Source: Halodesulfurarchaeum formicicum (lineage in GTDB: Archaea; Halobacteriota; Halobacteria; Halobacteriales; Halobacteriaceae). Taken from it: DNA of 64,000 nucleotides. The notes beneath the pieces were generated by a model that saw only the letters and a list, made by a program, of their open reading frames with translations, did not search any database and had not been told where the DNA came from. A program made the translations under genes and the position numbers. Shown here piece after piece: positions 45,704 through 54,259 of this stretch. Numbering within the stretch: the first letter of the stretch is position 1; every line of letters begins with the position of its first letter. The DNA is taken from the NCBI RefSeq assembly GCF_001886955.1, contig NZ_CP016804.1, forward strand, positions 1,178,001 through 1,242,000, written 5' to 3'.

Positions 45704-47386
45704 GTGATACAAACCGGGGCCCTCATCGTGGTGCTTGCACTCACCGCGGGTATCGGCTTCGCGGTGGGGCTGCTCGCCTGGCAGGAGCGCCCGGAACCAG
45801 GGGCGACTTCATTGAGCGTGTTCATGGCCGGGCAGGTATGGTGGGCTGCGTTCTTGGCCTTCGAGTTCCAGGCGACCACGCTCGCCCAGCGGGTACTCTG
45901 GTCCAACGTCCAGTGGATTGGGGTCGTAGTGATTCCTGTTGCCTGGATCGCCTTTGCCTTCTCGTACACCGGCCGGGACGAGTATGTCAGGTGGCGGTAT
46001 ATCGGCGTGTTGTCGATAATCCCAGCCATCACTATTGGGCTCGCACTCACGGCACCGTATCACGATCTCTTATACACCGAAGCATCACTGCTTGAACAGA
46101 ATGGATTGGTCGTTCTCCACAAAGAGCCAGGACAGTGGATCTGGGTAATCGCAGTGTACACCTACCTGCTTGCTATCGGTGGGCTCGTCCCGATATTCGC
46201 GTTAGTGAAAAGCGAAAACCTCCCCTTCCGGGGCCAAAGCCTCGCGTTAATCCTCGGGTCGATTATTCCGTGGACGACAAGTATTCTGCACAATCTGGGG
46301 GTGACGCCTATTCCCGGATTTGACCCGACCCCGATTAGTTTCGCGATTACAGGGGTCGCGTTCCTCGGAGCGTTGTCCCGGTTTCAACTGCTCGGGACGA
46401 ACCCATCTCCAAATTTTCGGGCTCGACGCCTCGTCTTCGATCAAATGGACGAGATGGCTGTCGTTGTCGACAGGAACGATCACATCGTCAATTTGAATCG
46501 AAGCGCTGAATCGATGTTCGAAACGGACCGTGATGTTGTCCTCGGTAGCGATGCTTCCAGTGTCGTTCCGCAATACCGAGAGCTGGTTCGAGATCCCGAC
46601 GGGTCGACTGAAATATCGACCGAATTCGGTGGCACCAAACGGATCTATCAGGGCACCGTGACTCCGATCTGGGACTTTCATGACCGAAAGATCGGCCACG
46701 TGCTCACGTTCCACGACGTGACCGACTACGTCCGGCGCGAACAGCGGTATCAGGTACTAAATCGGTTGTTCAGGCACAATCTCCGGACCGAATCACAGTT
46801 GATCCTGGGCCAGGCCGAGCGACTCGCCGCGGAACACGACGCCGTCGATTCGATCAAAGCCCGAGCGAAAGCTATCGAGAACATCGGCGACAAAGCCAGA
46901 GATCTCGCGGCAATGTTCGAGCGGGACACGGACCCCGATCAGATGGTCGAGGTGGAAGCAGTCATCGAACGGAGCGTTGCGACCGTCACTTCCGAATATC
47001 CGAATGCGACGATCCACGACAGTCGTCCCGAGGAACCAGTCGAGGTCTCCTCGCTAATCGAAACAGTCCTGTGCAATGTGATAGAGAACGCAGTGGAACA
47101 CAACCCAGCCCCGGAACCCAGGGTCTGGGTCAGCGCGAACAGTACCGACGGCCGGGTGAGGATCACTGTGGCCGACGACGGACCGGGCCTCGGCGAGTAC
47201 GAGATCGAGACCCTCGAAGAGGGCTCGGAATCACAGCTGAAACACACCAGCGGGCTCGGACTCTGGTTGATCAAGTGGGGGACAGAGATCGCGGGCGGAA
47301 CGGTCTCGTTCACCGAACGTGACCCGGAAGGGTCGATCGTGACCCTGGACGTGCCCGCATCGACCAGTTCGAACGGGGATACCTGA
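45704..47386 (+). CDS. Sensor histidine kinase with 7TM and PAS domains
   Basis: 560 residues, GTG start. Residues 1-~220 hold about seven transmembrane helices of the histidine-kinase N-terminal 7TM type. A PAS domain follows (DQMDEMAVVVDRNDHIVNLN, then VGHVLTFHDVTD). The phosphoacceptor helix is LNRLFRHNLRTESQLI, with His near 357, and the ATPase has ENAVEHN (N box), ADDGPGL (G1) and GLGLWLIKWG (G2). It would sense a membrane or small-molecule cue and pass phosphate to an unknown regulator; no response regulator is adjacent. HNLR is the usual haloarchaeal H-box form. Confidence 0.9.
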   Translation: MIQTGALIVVLALTAGIGFAVGLLAWQERPEPGATSLSVFMAGQVWWAAFLAFEFQATTLAQRVLWSNVQWIGVVVIPVAWIAFAFSYTGRDEYVRWRYIGVLSIIPAITIGLALTAPYHDLLYTEASLLEQNGLVVLHKEPGQWIWVIAVYTYLLAIGGLVPIFALVKSENLPFRGQSLALILGSIIPWTTSILHNLGVTPIPGFDPTPISFAITGVAFLGALSRFQLLGTNPSPNFRARRLVFDQMDEMAVVVDRNDHIVNLNRSAESMFETDRDVVLGSDASSVVPQYRELVRDPDGSTEISTEFGGTKRIYQGTVTPIWDFHDRKIGHVLTFHDVTDYVRREQRYQVLNRLFRHNLRTESQLILGQAERLAAEHDAVDSIKARAKAIENIGDKARDLAAMFERDTDPDQMVEVEAVIERSVATVTSEYPNATIHDSRPEEPVEVSSLIETVLCNVIENAVEHNPAPEPRVWVSANSTDGRVRITVADDGPGLGEYEIETLEEGSESQLKHTSGLGLWLIKWGTEIAGGTVSFTERDPEGSIVTLDVPASTSSNGDT

Positions 47387-47437
47387 CTGCCGGCGAATCG
47401 TCACGCACTTGGCCCCCCCTTGCCAATGATCGGCTGC

Positions 47438-47511
47438 GCCGCGGTAGCTCAGCCTGGTAGAGCAGTTGATTTGTAATCAACTGGTCGAGGGTTCGAATCC
47501 CTCCCGCGGCT
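47438..47511 (+). tRNA. tRNA-Thr (anticodon UGU)
   Basis: A 74 nt cloverleaf: acceptor GCCGCGG with CCGCGGC, D arm with AGCTCAGCCTGGTAGAGC, anticodon stem GTTGA/TCAAC around loop TTTGTAA (anticodon TGT), and T arm GAGGGTTCGAATCCCTC. Discriminator base U, no encoded CCA. No intron. Confidence 0.97.
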
Positions 47512-47999
47512 CTCTTCTAAATACGGGTCGAAAACCCCAGAAAGTCACGGCTTGGGCCTGGACGGGAGACGTTGTCCCCGACCCGTACGGCTCACGACGA
47601 CGGAAACCCGGAGTCGATCCGGTCTTGCTAACTCGGGCTCTCGAACCTCACCAGCCCCGTTCAAACGAACGAGGTCGGCTCGGTTCGATGCGGTCCCGGG
47701 CTAACGAACCGGATTTTCACCGGTCGTCGTCGATTCCCGAAGTCCGCTTTCGCGTACTCCGGTACTCGGCCTTCTCATTCGACCGCCATGGCGGTCGAAA
47801 CTGGGTCGGTGTGGTTCTCCTTCGGGACCTGTGACCTCGCCGCCCTGTGACGGACGCTTTGGTTGTGGCCCCTACCGCGTTCCGTTTCGCGTTTCGATCC
47901 GGAACGTGGCGACCAGCGTACCCCCGCGACTCTCTTGGGGGATGTTATACTATGACGGTTGGGATATTAACACTTTCCGTCGATAGTTGACGTGTCAGC
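47512..47999. other. Intergenic stretch after tRNA-Thr with a 22 bp perfect palindrome
   Basis: A 122-codon frame overlapping the tRNA (47466-47834) is Arg- and Ser-rich and is rejected. The notable element is a perfect palindrome at 47778-47799 with arms TTCGACCGCC and GGCGGTCGAA around AT. The right end is AT-rich (GTTATACTATGACGG at about 47944-47958) but lies at the 3' side of the next, minus-strand gene. Confidence 0.6.
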
Positions 48000-49508
48000 T
48001 TAGTGCCGCCGGCGACTCAGGAGACCACTCACCACAAGAAGTGCCACGGCAACGAGTACAGGCGACGCTGGAGCTTTCGTCTCCGTGACGGGCGCCAGTG
48101 GTGTCGGTTCAGTAACTGAAATTTCAGTGGATTGTGACGATGGCTCCACCGTCGGATCCGGGCCTGTGGCCGTATTCTCCGCCGGGGAAGTCCGATAGGG
48201 GCTGGTGCTTTCGGGGTCCACCTGCCACGTGGCCGAGTGCTCTGTCCCGTAGGAGTCAGTCGCCGTGAGGGTGATATCGGTCACCCCAGACGCGAGTGAG
48301 AGGTTCTGCCGTACCGGGACGGTTGCGGTCGCGTTTCCGTCATACACCCGTTCATACGCACTGACCCGGCCCGAGCTATTACTCGCGGCTTCGAGGACGA
48401 CACGCTCGATCGACCCGTTATCGACACTCGCTTCGAGGTGGTACAACGTCTCGTTCACGAGCCCGGACCGGTTCTCGTGCACGGTGATCTCGGGGGCGGC
48501 ACGTTCCTCGGGCGTGACGGGGTCGTACCTGAGTTCCTTCGTGAGCGTGGTGTAGCGACCGGCGTAGTCGGTCACGTTGAAAGTCACCTCGTAGGTCCCG
48601 GCCCGGTAGAACTCGATGGGAATCGATCGGGTCACGTTCGTCCGGCCGGCCCCGAGCAACCGACTGGTGGGTTCGATGGCCGTTCGCTCTGGCTGTCCCG
48701 AGACACGGTACGTGAGCGAGCGAACGGCAATATCGTCAGTCGCCACGGCGGTGGGCCCAATGGCGCCGGCACTCGTATTCGTCGGCCAGTCACGAATCGA
48801 GACGCTCGGCGCGTCCTCGTCGATCACCCGGAGTCGGGTGAACCGCCGCACCTCGTTGCCGTATTCGTCGGTCGCACGAACGCTGAGCGTGTGGTTCCCG
48901 GGGGCGAGCGTGGTGTTGAGAGTGAAGCTGCCATCCGTGTGGTTCGTGAGTTCGATCGACTGGCCGGCGCCGCTGAGCGTCGCGGAGAAGGCAGTGACGT
49001 TCGAGGCATCCTCGACGGTTCCGGTCAGGTTAATCGCGCCGTCGGTGAGTCGGGTCTCCTCGGGAAACTGGTGTCCAGCCGCGACCGAAAACGGACTGGA
49101 AACGGCGATATCGGGCGCGATGGTGTCCTTGTAGATCTTGAACTGGTGAGTCGAGAGAGTCCCCGAGGTGTCCGTCGCGACCACCTGCACGGTGTTCCAC
49201 CGGGCCGAAAGCGGGGCCACCAGGTCAGTTTGGTAGGTTCGACCATCCGGTGTGGCCTCCACGACGTCTCGGTCGTTCACCCGAACGACGATCGATTCGA
49301 TCGTGGCGTTCGAGGCAATCCGAATCGAAAAGTCCGACTCACCGACGACGGTCCACGCTCCGTCTTCGATCGTGTTCTCGTTGACCGAAACCTGAATTTG
49401 TGGCGTGTCCGCGGCTTCAGCAACGGACACGAGAGTGGGGCTTGCGACCATTGAAACCGTGACAAGCAAGACGACGAGCCCCGTGATCGATCGCCCCTCT
49501 GGCATCAC
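48000..49508 (-). CDS. Secreted, membrane-anchored Ig-like surface protein
   Basis: 502 residues. A Sec signal peptide (ITGLVVLLVTVSMVASPTLVSVAEA) is followed by several Ig/cadherin-like repeats with DxxAPxI/V motifs (TIAPDIAVSSP, DEDAPSVSIRD) and many N-x-S/T sites for N-glycosylation. A Ser/Thr/Pro-rich linker and a C-terminal helix ending LLSRRRH follow, similar to archaeosortase-type tails but without a clear PGF. It is probably part of the cell surface. A second Met one codon in is an alternative start. It is divergent from the lipoprotein gene at 49603. Confidence 0.8.
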   Translation of the reverse strand: MMPEGRSITGLVVLLVTVSMVASPTLVSVAEAADTPQIQVSVNENTIEDGAWTVVGESDFSIRIASNATIESIVVRVNDRDVVEATPDGRTYQTDLVAPLSARWNTVQVVATDTSGTLSTHQFKIYKDTIAPDIAVSSPFSVAAGHQFPEETRLTDGAINLTGTVEDASNVTAFSATLSGAGQSIELTNHTDGSFTLNTTLAPGNHTLSVRATDEYGNEVRRFTRLRVIDEDAPSVSIRDWPTNTSAGAIGPTAVATDDIAVRSLTYRVSGQPERTAIEPTSRLLGAGRTNVTRSIPIEFYRAGTYEVTFNVTDYAGRYTTLTKELRYDPVTPEERAAPEITVHENRSGLVNETLYHLEASVDNGSIERVVLEAASNSSGRVSAYERVYDGNATATVPVRQNLSLASGVTDITLTATDSYGTEHSATWQVDPESTSPYRTSPAENTATGPDPTVEPSSQSTEISVTEPTPLAPVTETKAPASPVLVAVALLVVSGLLSRRRH

Positions 49509-49602
49509 TGCTTTCCCTGTTCCCCGACTGTCGGGTTAAAACCTCCGGGGACGGACACGGCTATTTGCCAACCCTTTTCCGGCCACCTTTGAATGTCCGG
49601 CT

Positions 49603-50079
49603 ATGGAACTTCGAACGAATCGTCGCCGTTTCCTCCAGACTGCGGGTACCGGACTCACCTTGTCGATCGCCGGCTGTAGCGCACCCGCACCCTCGAGCGG
49701 GCAGGCAGCCACGGACGAACAGGGAGACGGGTCGGCTACGGTCACCATCGCTCTTGAAATCGACCAAGAGACACTCCAGGAAAAACAGAACTCGCTCACC
49801 GAGCAGCTCCAGAACGGGTCGCTCAACCAGACCGAGGCCCGGCAGCAACTGTACGCGGCCGAGCGGGAGCTGCTGGGCGAGGCCGCAGCCACGCTCGAAG
49901 ACCGGATCGCTTCGGACGAGCGGATCAGCGTCGCCGAGAGCGCCGAAGAGATGGGCGTGTTGTTGGTAACCGGCTCCGCAGACGCGTTGATCCGCACACT
50001 TGGATATCCCGAGGTTCGGGGGCTCTTTCCCGAAACGACCTACGAAGACGCCCTCGCCCAACTCGAGGGCAGCGAGTGA
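49603..50079 (+). CDS. Tat-exported lipoprotein
   Basis: 158 residues. The N-terminus NRRRFLQTAGTGLTLSIAGC combines a twin-Arg motif with a lipobox Cys at residue 25, so the mature protein would be lipid-anchored outside the membrane. After a Ser/Ala/Gly-rich linker comes a Glu/Gln-rich helical region (QEKQNSLTEQLQNGSLNQTE) that may form a coiled coil. No known domain. It ends at the base before the stop of the convergent pilin operon. Confidence 0.8.
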   Translation: MELRTNRRRFLQTAGTGLTLSIAGCSAPAPSSGQAATDEQGDGSATVTIALEIDQETLQEKQNSLTEQLQNGSLNQTEARQQLYAAERELLGEAAATLEDRIASDERISVAESAEEMGVLLVTGSADALIRTLGYPEVRGLFPETTYEDALAQLEGSE

Positions 50080-50784
50080 TTACTCGAGGTAGACGTCGAT
50101 CGCCACCGTCCTGACATAGACCGATTCGACCCCGTCACAGGTAACGGTCCCACCAGTTGCCGTACAGTTCTCGCCGGTCTCGGATTTGAACCACCGTTCC
50201 CAGGCATCCGGATAGGAATCGTCGACGGTAACGGAGACGGTGTAGGGGCCGTCGGTGTAGGCATGCGTCGACCGAGTGGTCGCCTCGGTCCGGACGAGCA
50301 CCCGACCTGAGCCTGCGATACCGGGATCTCGCCCTCGCGTGTTGACCATCGAGATCACCATTTCATCGCCGAAGCGGAACGGTGGCCCGGTCGTGACGAG
50401 GGCACCGCCCCCCTGGACGCGGAGCACCGCGCCCCCGGTATAGGCGATCTGCCTGTCGGCACCCTGGGTATACACGAGTGGATCGATCGTGGTCTGGTTC
50501 GAGCCCACACCCTCGACGGTGACGTTCAGTGTCACTGGATCACCGAATCCGAGACGGGCGTCCGCGAGGCGAATTTCGGTGCCGCGGGATTCGACGTGTG
50601 ATTCGAGGTGATCGTCGACGTTCGCCCCCAGCACGTCAAAGACACGCTGTGCGTTCTCGAACCGCTCGGCGTCCCGGACGCTGCCCAGACTGTCATACCC
50701 CCCGACGGTCACGACCGCGACCGAACTGGTGATCAACGCGAAGATGAGGACATACCCAACCAGATCGCTGACGCCTCTATCCAT
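50080..50784 (-). CDS. Type IV pilin-like protein (last gene of pilus operon)
   Basis: 234 residues. MDRGVSDLVGYVLIFALITS is a class III-type pilin N-terminus: a short basic lead, then a long hydrophobic helix. The rest is a beta-rich extracellular domain with a Cys pair (ENCTATGGTVTCDG). It should be a minor pilin or pseudopilin of the machine encoded upstream. Its start overlaps the previous gene by 8 nt. Confidence 0.8.
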   Translation of the reverse strand: MDRGVSDLVGYVLIFALITSSVAVVTVGGYDSLGSVRDAERFENAQRVFDVLGANVDDHLESHVESRGTEIRLADARLGFGDPVTLNVTVEGVGSNQTTIDPLVYTQGADRQIAYTGGAVLRVQGGGALVTTGPPFRFGDEMVISMVNTRGRDPGIAGSGRVLVRTEATTRSTHAYTDGPYTVSVTVDDSYPDAWERWFKSETGENCTATGGTVTCDGVESVYVRTVAIDVYLE

Positions 50785-51217
50785 CGGTCACCTCCAGTCC
50801 CGTTTGATTACCATGCACGACAATTGCACCACCACTGACCACCGTTGGTTGCACAGGGGTCTCGTTCACGAGGTGGATCGTGCGAGTGATCGCTGGGTCG
50901 TTGGTCGAGACGGACACCGTGGCATTTCCCCCGGTCGAGTCGATGGCCACCCGATAGCTGTTGCCAGCGACGGCGTTCGGAAGCGACGTGCGAACTGTCA
51001 CTGATCCGTTCCCGTTTTGGACCAGGCGGTCTGCCGTCTCCAGATCGGCCGCAATTCGGTTGCCGATGACGTCCAGTTCGGCCCCCGCAGCCCGGTCCCG
51101 CTGGTCCGCGACGAGGCCGGAACCGGCGACCAGCAGCCCCGTGACGAGCAGGGTCGCGATGCCCAGGTTCAAGACATAGCCCACGGCCGTCGAAACGCCC
51201 CGGTCTACACGCGCCAT
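50777..51217 (-). CDS. Pilin-like protein
   Basis: 146 residues. DRGVSTAVGYVLNLGIATLL is a pilin-type hydrophobic N-terminal helix behind a short basic segment. The domain that follows is beta-rich with N-glycosylation sites (NGNGSVTV, NATVS). It belongs to the pilus operon, overlapping both neighbours. Likely a minor pilin that joins the fibre or primes its assembly. Confidence 0.75.
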   Translation of the reverse strand: MARVDRGVSTAVGYVLNLGIATLLVTGLLVAGSGLVADQRDRAAGAELDVIGNRIAADLETADRLVQNGNGSVTVRTSLPNAVAGNSYRVAIDSTGGNATVSVSTNDPAITRTIHLVNETPVQPTVVSGGAIVVHGNQTGLEVTDG

Positions 51218-51834
51218 ACGACCACCTCCACGCGAATGACGTTGTAAAGCGGCCCCGGGGCCGTGTCGTGGGCGAAGTACCCCGACGTCTCGGAGACTGT
51301 TCGGTCGGTCCGGGATCCATCCGCGGCCCTGAGTTGATCGTCGTCGTACAGGACGACTGTTCGAGAGGCGGTGACTGCCTGATCCGACGGGTTGCCTTGA
51401 TCGACCAGCGTTCGAACTCGCTGGTCGCCGGTGGAACTGAGATATCGGAGGTTCACGTTGTAGACCATCCCCGTCTCCCCCAGGGTCGCTACAAGTCGGT
51501 CCCCGAACGCGGTGGGCGGTGGCCCCGCGTAGGTCTCACCCGTCCCGGCGTCGTAAAAGCGAGGTGGGCTGGCACTCTCGTTCCAGTAGAGGACGGTCTC
51601 TTTGAGTTCGTCGGCTTCGTCCGCAGTCACCAGAACGCCGTTTGCGACCCCACTCCCCTGGGTCTGAAGGTGTTGACTCGCTGTACTAGCCGTCAGCGGC
51701 GTGACCGCCGTGACCTGGAGGGCGAACGTGAGACTGGCCAGCACCAGGAGGGCAGCCGCGATGCCTTCGAGGGCGTGGGCCTGCCCGCGGTCTCCGAACC
51801 GTGTGCGTGGTTCGTTCCGACTCACGGTTTCCAC
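51205..51834 (-). CDS. Pilus-operon membrane-anchored protein
   Basis: 209 residues. After a polar lead with DRGQAHALEG the helix IAAALLVLASLTFALQVTAV anchors the protein; the rest is an extracellular domain. GDRGQAHALEG resembles the 'RGQ' cleavage-type lead of haloarchaeal pilin-like proteins. It overlaps the genes on both sides (13 nt each), so it is translated with them. Probably a minor pilin. Confidence 0.75.
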   Translation of the reverse strand: METVSRNEPRTRFGDRGQAHALEGIAAALLVLASLTFALQVTAVTPLTASTASQHLQTQGSGVANGVLVTADEADELKETVLYWNESASPPRFYDAGTGETYAGPPPTAFGDRLVATLGETGMVYNVNLRYLSSTGDQRVRTLVDQGNPSDQAVTASRTVVLYDDDQLRAADGSRTDRTVSETSGYFAHDTAPGPLYNVIRVEVVVWRV

Positions 51835-52256
51835 ACCCGGAGTGTCACCGTCGCCGCCTGGCCGTCGATCGATATCACTCGGTGGGCAGCCGTCACCGCC
51901 CCTGTATCAGGTGGATCCGTGCCGACCTGTTCGACCGTCCCGGTTCGATTCGTCACAGTGACGTTGAGTCGAGCCCCGTTTCCGACACCGAGGGCCGTCG
52001 CCAGTTCAGCCTCGGTGGAGTTATTGATAACGGCCCCTACCCGTTCCCCAGTCGTAACATATGGGGATTCCCCGACTGCCAACGTCTCGCTCGTGAGTGT
52101 CGTCACTGCCCGGTCGGCGGTCACTGGATGGCCCTCCGTCCCGGTCACGAACGGATCGAGCATCCCGGGAACGAACCCGACGACCACCGTAACGGCGAGC
52201 AGGAAGAGCACGATCCCCAGCAGGAAGTCGAGGGTGGACTGGCCACGCTCGTTCAT
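51822..52256 (-). CDS. Pilin-like protein
   Basis: 144 residues from MNERGQSTLDFLLGIVLFLL, a typical pilin-type start (RGQSTLDF then hydrophobic helix). An ATG four codons upstream is rejected because this one overlaps the PilC-like stop as ATGA. The C-terminal domain is small and beta-rich. It is the first pilin-like gene behind the assembly platform. Confidence 0.78.
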   Translation of the reverse strand: MNERGQSTLDFLLGIVLFLLAVTVVVGFVPGMLDPFVTGTEGHPVTADRAVTTLTSETLAVGESPYVTTGERVGAVINNSTEAELATALGVGNGARLNVTVTNRTGTVEQVGTDPPDTGAVTAAHRVISIDGQAATVTLRVWKP

Positions 52257-54259
52257 ATGAAAGCCCACACCACGAGTGCGATGGTCGGGAGAACGATGGC
52301 GTATTTCAACCCGGCGAGCAGTCGGGCGTGACTGATGTATCCCGAAATGACCCCGGCGAGGATGCCCTGGATCGTCACCGCGTGGAAGAAGAGCAACTCC
52401 AGAAGTTCGACGTCAAGGCTGGCGCCAAAGGATGCCCCACCGACGGCACCACCGCTGGCCCCCTCGGCCGAACTGGTCAGGCCCGAGAGGACTTCCAGGA
52501 ACTGGGTCTGGAGGATCACCATCACGGCCAGAAGCGTCAGGTAGGTCATCACGATGATGACGACCTGCATGCGGGCCCGCGAGGTCCGTTCCCGCTCGAT
52601 GTCGTCCTGGTTCTCACTTGCCTGGGCCGCCGTCGAGAGGACGGCCGTGATGCGACTCGAAGCCTCCTGGGCTTTCGTGACGAGGTTGATCGTTCGGGCG
52701 AGCCGCGGAACGTGATATTTGTTGTTGAACTCCACGAGCGCACGCGAGAGAGTCATGCCGTAGGTAACCTTGGCATACATCTCGTCGAACTCGTCGGCGA
52801 GCCGACCACTCGAGGTGTCGGCGACCGTCCTGATGGACTCCAGGAGTGTGAGTCCCGTGTCGTTCGCACTCGAAAGCTTGCGGAGGTTCTCCGAAAGTTT
52901 GCCCGTGATTCGATTCCGGGTGTGCTGGTTCCACTCGTAGAACACGGCGAGTGGGACTCCGACGACGTAGAGTGGCACGTAAACGTAGATGAACGTCGAG
53001 CCGACGGGATTGTCGATTAGTCCCGAGAAAGAGAGCGGGACTAATCCGTTCGTGATCGCATGAACTAGAATGCCCGAGGCAAGTGGGAGGGTTCCAACGA
53101 GCGTGTACAGGGGATGTTCCCGAAAGTAGTAGTGAGGGTGACGGAGGAATTGTGAGAGGACGTATCTGCGCTCGCGGCTTTCGATTCGGCGTTGGAGAGC
53201 GGTTTCGGCCGGTGGGGTAGCCCCGCCGTCGCTCACCGTCCGGCTGAGTTCGTCGCCGTCCTGCACGGCTCCCAGATCGAGGTAGCCATCCCCGGGTTCG
53301 TCCTGCTTGACCGTGGAGACCATGACGAGAAAGGCGACACTCACCATCGGTAACAGCACATAGACCGTCGCGTAGAGGAGGAACTCCTGGGACTGGCCCA
53401 GCATGCTCATCACGACCAGCACGATGATGAGCAAGAGCGGGAACAGCGAGAGGGTCATGTACATCTCGCCGAACAGCTCGAGAGTCTGCAAGGTGAGCTC
53501 CTGTTGCTGTTTGGCGGTTCGCATGTGAGTCTCTTTTTTGTCTTCGAGGAACGCCGCCATGTCCCCGCCACTGTTGATGATCGAGAGCATGTCCGTGAAG
53601 AACTGCGAGAGGTCCTCACTGGGGGTCTCCATCGAGCGGCGGCGGATCGCGGTTCGATAGTCCACGTCGAAGTATTCGGTCTCCTGAACGACCGTCCGGA
53701 ACTCCAGGGCGACCTCCCCGTAGGTATCCTCGGCCTGGGCCATCGCCTCCAGGATTTCGAGTTGATTGAGCCCCCCGATCGAGAGGGCATACATGAACGA
53801 GACGGCGTCGGGGAGCAACATGTTGATCTCGCGCTTTCTCGAGGACGCCTTGTTGTAGGGCATGAGCACCAGCATCCCGAAGCCGGTGACGAATCCAATC
53901 GCCCCGAAGAAAAGGCCAGTAACGAGGACGAGCGCGGGGACTTTGAGTGCCTCGAGGAACGCCGCGATTGCCGGGTTCGAGACCGGCAGCCCGATCGACA
54001 CGTCGGTTCCAATGAGGCCCAACCCAAAGAGCGCGTACCCGAGCCCCGTTCCAAGAACCCAGAGGAACAGGCCAGCGAGAACGCCATACCCGATCGCCCG
54101 GGAGATGTACAGTTCGACGGTCTCCTCCATCCGGGCTTCGGCGAGTTTGCGTTCGAGGTCGGCGACGAATTCGGAGTCTTCGCCGAACAGCCACTCGAAG
54201 AGCGGATAGAACAGGTCGGCAAACTGCTCGGATCGGCCACCCAGACGCTCGGTACTCAT
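52253..54259 (-). CDS. pilC: PilC/TadC-type pilus assembly platform protein
   Basis: 668 residues with two GspF/TadC-like halves, each with a soluble helical region and 3-4 transmembrane helices. The second half has the typical YAKVTYGMTLSRALVEFNNK and TKAQEASSRITAVL. It forms the inner-membrane platform on which the PilB-like ATPase acts to assemble or retract pili. Its start overlaps the ATPase stop by 4 nt. The duplicated form is usual for haloarchaeal PilC. Confidence 0.9.
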   Translation of the reverse strand: MSTERLGGRSEQFADLFYPLFEWLFGEDSEFVADLERKLAEARMEETVELYISRAIGYGVLAGLFLWVLGTGLGYALFGLGLIGTDVSIGLPVSNPAIAAFLEALKVPALVLVTGLFFGAIGFVTGFGMLVLMPYNKASSRKREINMLLPDAVSFMYALSIGGLNQLEILEAMAQAEDTYGEVALEFRTVVQETEYFDVDYRTAIRRRSMETPSEDLSQFFTDMLSIINSGGDMAAFLEDKKETHMRTAKQQQELTLQTLELFGEMYMTLSLFPLLLIIVLVVMSMLGQSQEFLLYATVYVLLPMVSVAFLVMVSTVKQDEPGDGYLDLGAVQDGDELSRTVSDGGATPPAETALQRRIESRERRYVLSQFLRHPHYYFREHPLYTLVGTLPLASGILVHAITNGLVPLSFSGLIDNPVGSTFIYVYVPLYVVGVPLAVFYEWNQHTRNRITGKLSENLRKLSSANDTGLTLLESIRTVADTSSGRLADEFDEMYAKVTYGMTLSRALVEFNNKYHVPRLARTINLVTKAQEASSRITAVLSTAAQASENQDDIERERTSRARMQVVIIVMTYLTLLAVMVILQTQFLEVLSGLTSSAEGASGGAVGGASFGASLDVELLELLFFHAVTIQGILAGVISGYISHARLLAGLKYAIVLPTIALVVWAFI

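Noticed and set aside
47466-47834. 122-codon frame downstream of and overlapping tRNA-Thr
   Set aside because: It begins inside the tRNA, is Arg/Ser-rich and lacks the acidic bias of real haloarchaeal proteins.
48438-49454. 338-codon plus-strand frame opposite the surface protein gene
   Set aside because: A shadow frame of a GC-rich gene; Arg/Gly/His-rich with no signal peptide, while the minus-strand frame has clear domain structure.
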